In this document: piece after piece, positions 63,849 to 64,000 of the stretch
How positions within the stretch are numbered: position 1 is the stretch's first letter
How the letters are laid out: every line of letters begins with the position of its first letter
Origin: Dictyobacter kobayashii
GTDB taxonomy: Bacteria > Chloroflexota > Ktedonobacteria > Ktedonobacterales > Ktedonobacteraceae
Assembly: GCF_003967555.1 (NCBI RefSeq)
Contig: NZ_BIFS01000001.1
Location: 3,162,001 to 3,226,000, forward strand
Direction: 5' to 3'
Length of the DNA stretch: 64,000 bases
Translations under genes and position numbers: made by a program
Notes under the pieces: model-generated
Told to the model about the DNA's origin: nothing
Seen by the model: the letters and a program-made list of their open reading frames with translations, nothing else
The model's database searches: none

Positions 63849-64000
63849 TTAAAGGTAAGCACTGGCCTCGCTGGCTTTAAAGGTGGCAAAAATTGTCTGA
63901 CCCTCCTGCAAGCCCATTCGGACGACCGAATTCTCTGTTACTTCAGCGGTCAGCGGAGCATTGGTCTGGCTAAGTGCAATGCTGACACGCACCTTACCAT
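63849..64000 (-). CDS. C-terminal part of a molybdate-type ABC ATPase (TOBE domain)
   Basis: About 50 residues up to a TAA at 63849-63851; the 5' end is beyond the window. The sequence VRVSIALSQTNAPLTAEVTE, then VRMGLQEGQTIFATFKASEA, is a TOBE domain of the ModC/ModE type, which binds molybdate or a similar oxyanion at the end of the transporter ATPase or regulator. Which of these it belongs to cannot be decided here. Confidence 0.7.
   Translation of the reverse strand, partial: GKVRVSIALSQTNAPLTAEVTENSVVRMGLQEGQTIFATFKASEASAYL

Overview
The window is a stretch of bacterial chromosome that looks like a filamentous, spore-forming Chloroflexota of the Ktedonobacteria type. This placement is inferred from the gene mix: two long STAND/MalT-like LuxR regulators, tail-less Ser/Thr kinases, FHA proteins with zinc ribbons, a two-subunit glycine decarboxylase, Yip1 and NYN proteins, and very long perfect intergenic palindromes. 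No rRNA, CRISPR array or complete transposase is present.

Layout. 1-4.4 kb: end of an unknown gene, an FHA protein, then the ribosome/membrane-insertion operon rpmH-rnpA-yidD-yidC-khpB behind a consensus promoter. 4.5-12.1 kb: a PfkB sugar kinase, a 167-bp MITE-like element, a secreted sedolisin, and the glycine cleavage genes gcvT-gcvH and gcvPA-gcvPB. 12.1-14.5 kb: a single-domain response regulator and gpsA with an unknown partner. 15.0-21.2 kb: a maltodextrin block (GH13 hydrolase, MarR regulator, binding protein and two permeases) with matching operator palindromes before the hydrolase and the regulator. 21.2-24.4 kb: hpt, tilS, def and a zinc-finger protein. 24.5-28.7 kb: a second copy of the MITE family, two paralogous small HTH proteins and, between them, an ECF sigma factor with an ABC ATPase. 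28.7-38.6 kb: a signalling cluster (two convergent LuxR/STAND regulators, a Ser/Thr kinase, a histidine kinase/response regulator pair and a Nudix hydrolase). 39-46.3 kb: tlyA and a ROK kinase, small membrane proteins, a Yip1 protein, and the tight operon MBL hydrolase-ugd-acpS-dtd. 46.3-52.2 kb: a hairpin-rich repeat cluster, an unknown acidic membrane protein, two PhyH-type dioxygenases divergent from an AraC regulator, tRNA-Lys and an ArsR-type regulator. 52.5-64 kb: a PHP phosphoesterase, a decayed CDP-alcohol phosphatidyltransferase, a NYN nuclease with a huge disordered arm, an M20 peptidase, an FtsB-like protein, a small zincin, rho and the tail of a molybdate ABC ATPase.

Sequence quality matters here. 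Ten protein genes (khpB, the PfkB kinase, the sedolisin, gcvT, one LuxR, the ROK kinase, dtd, acpS, one PhyH and rho) are broken by one to three single-base shifts, most of them in short C/G runs, although the protein resumes perfectly in another frame. This is far better explained by indel errors in the assembly than by real decay, so those genes are annotated across the shift. The phosphatidyltransferase at 53.7 kb also carries two in-frame stops and is treated as a probable pseudogene.

The most unusual points are the MITE family with terminal inverted repeats and a 9-bp target duplication, clusters of long perfect hairpins, a rho leader in which a hairpin would bring a distant Shine-Dalgarno sequence next to the start codon, a tandem 21-bp operator upstream of the AraC gene, and a 59-residue HTH gene that is easily missed.
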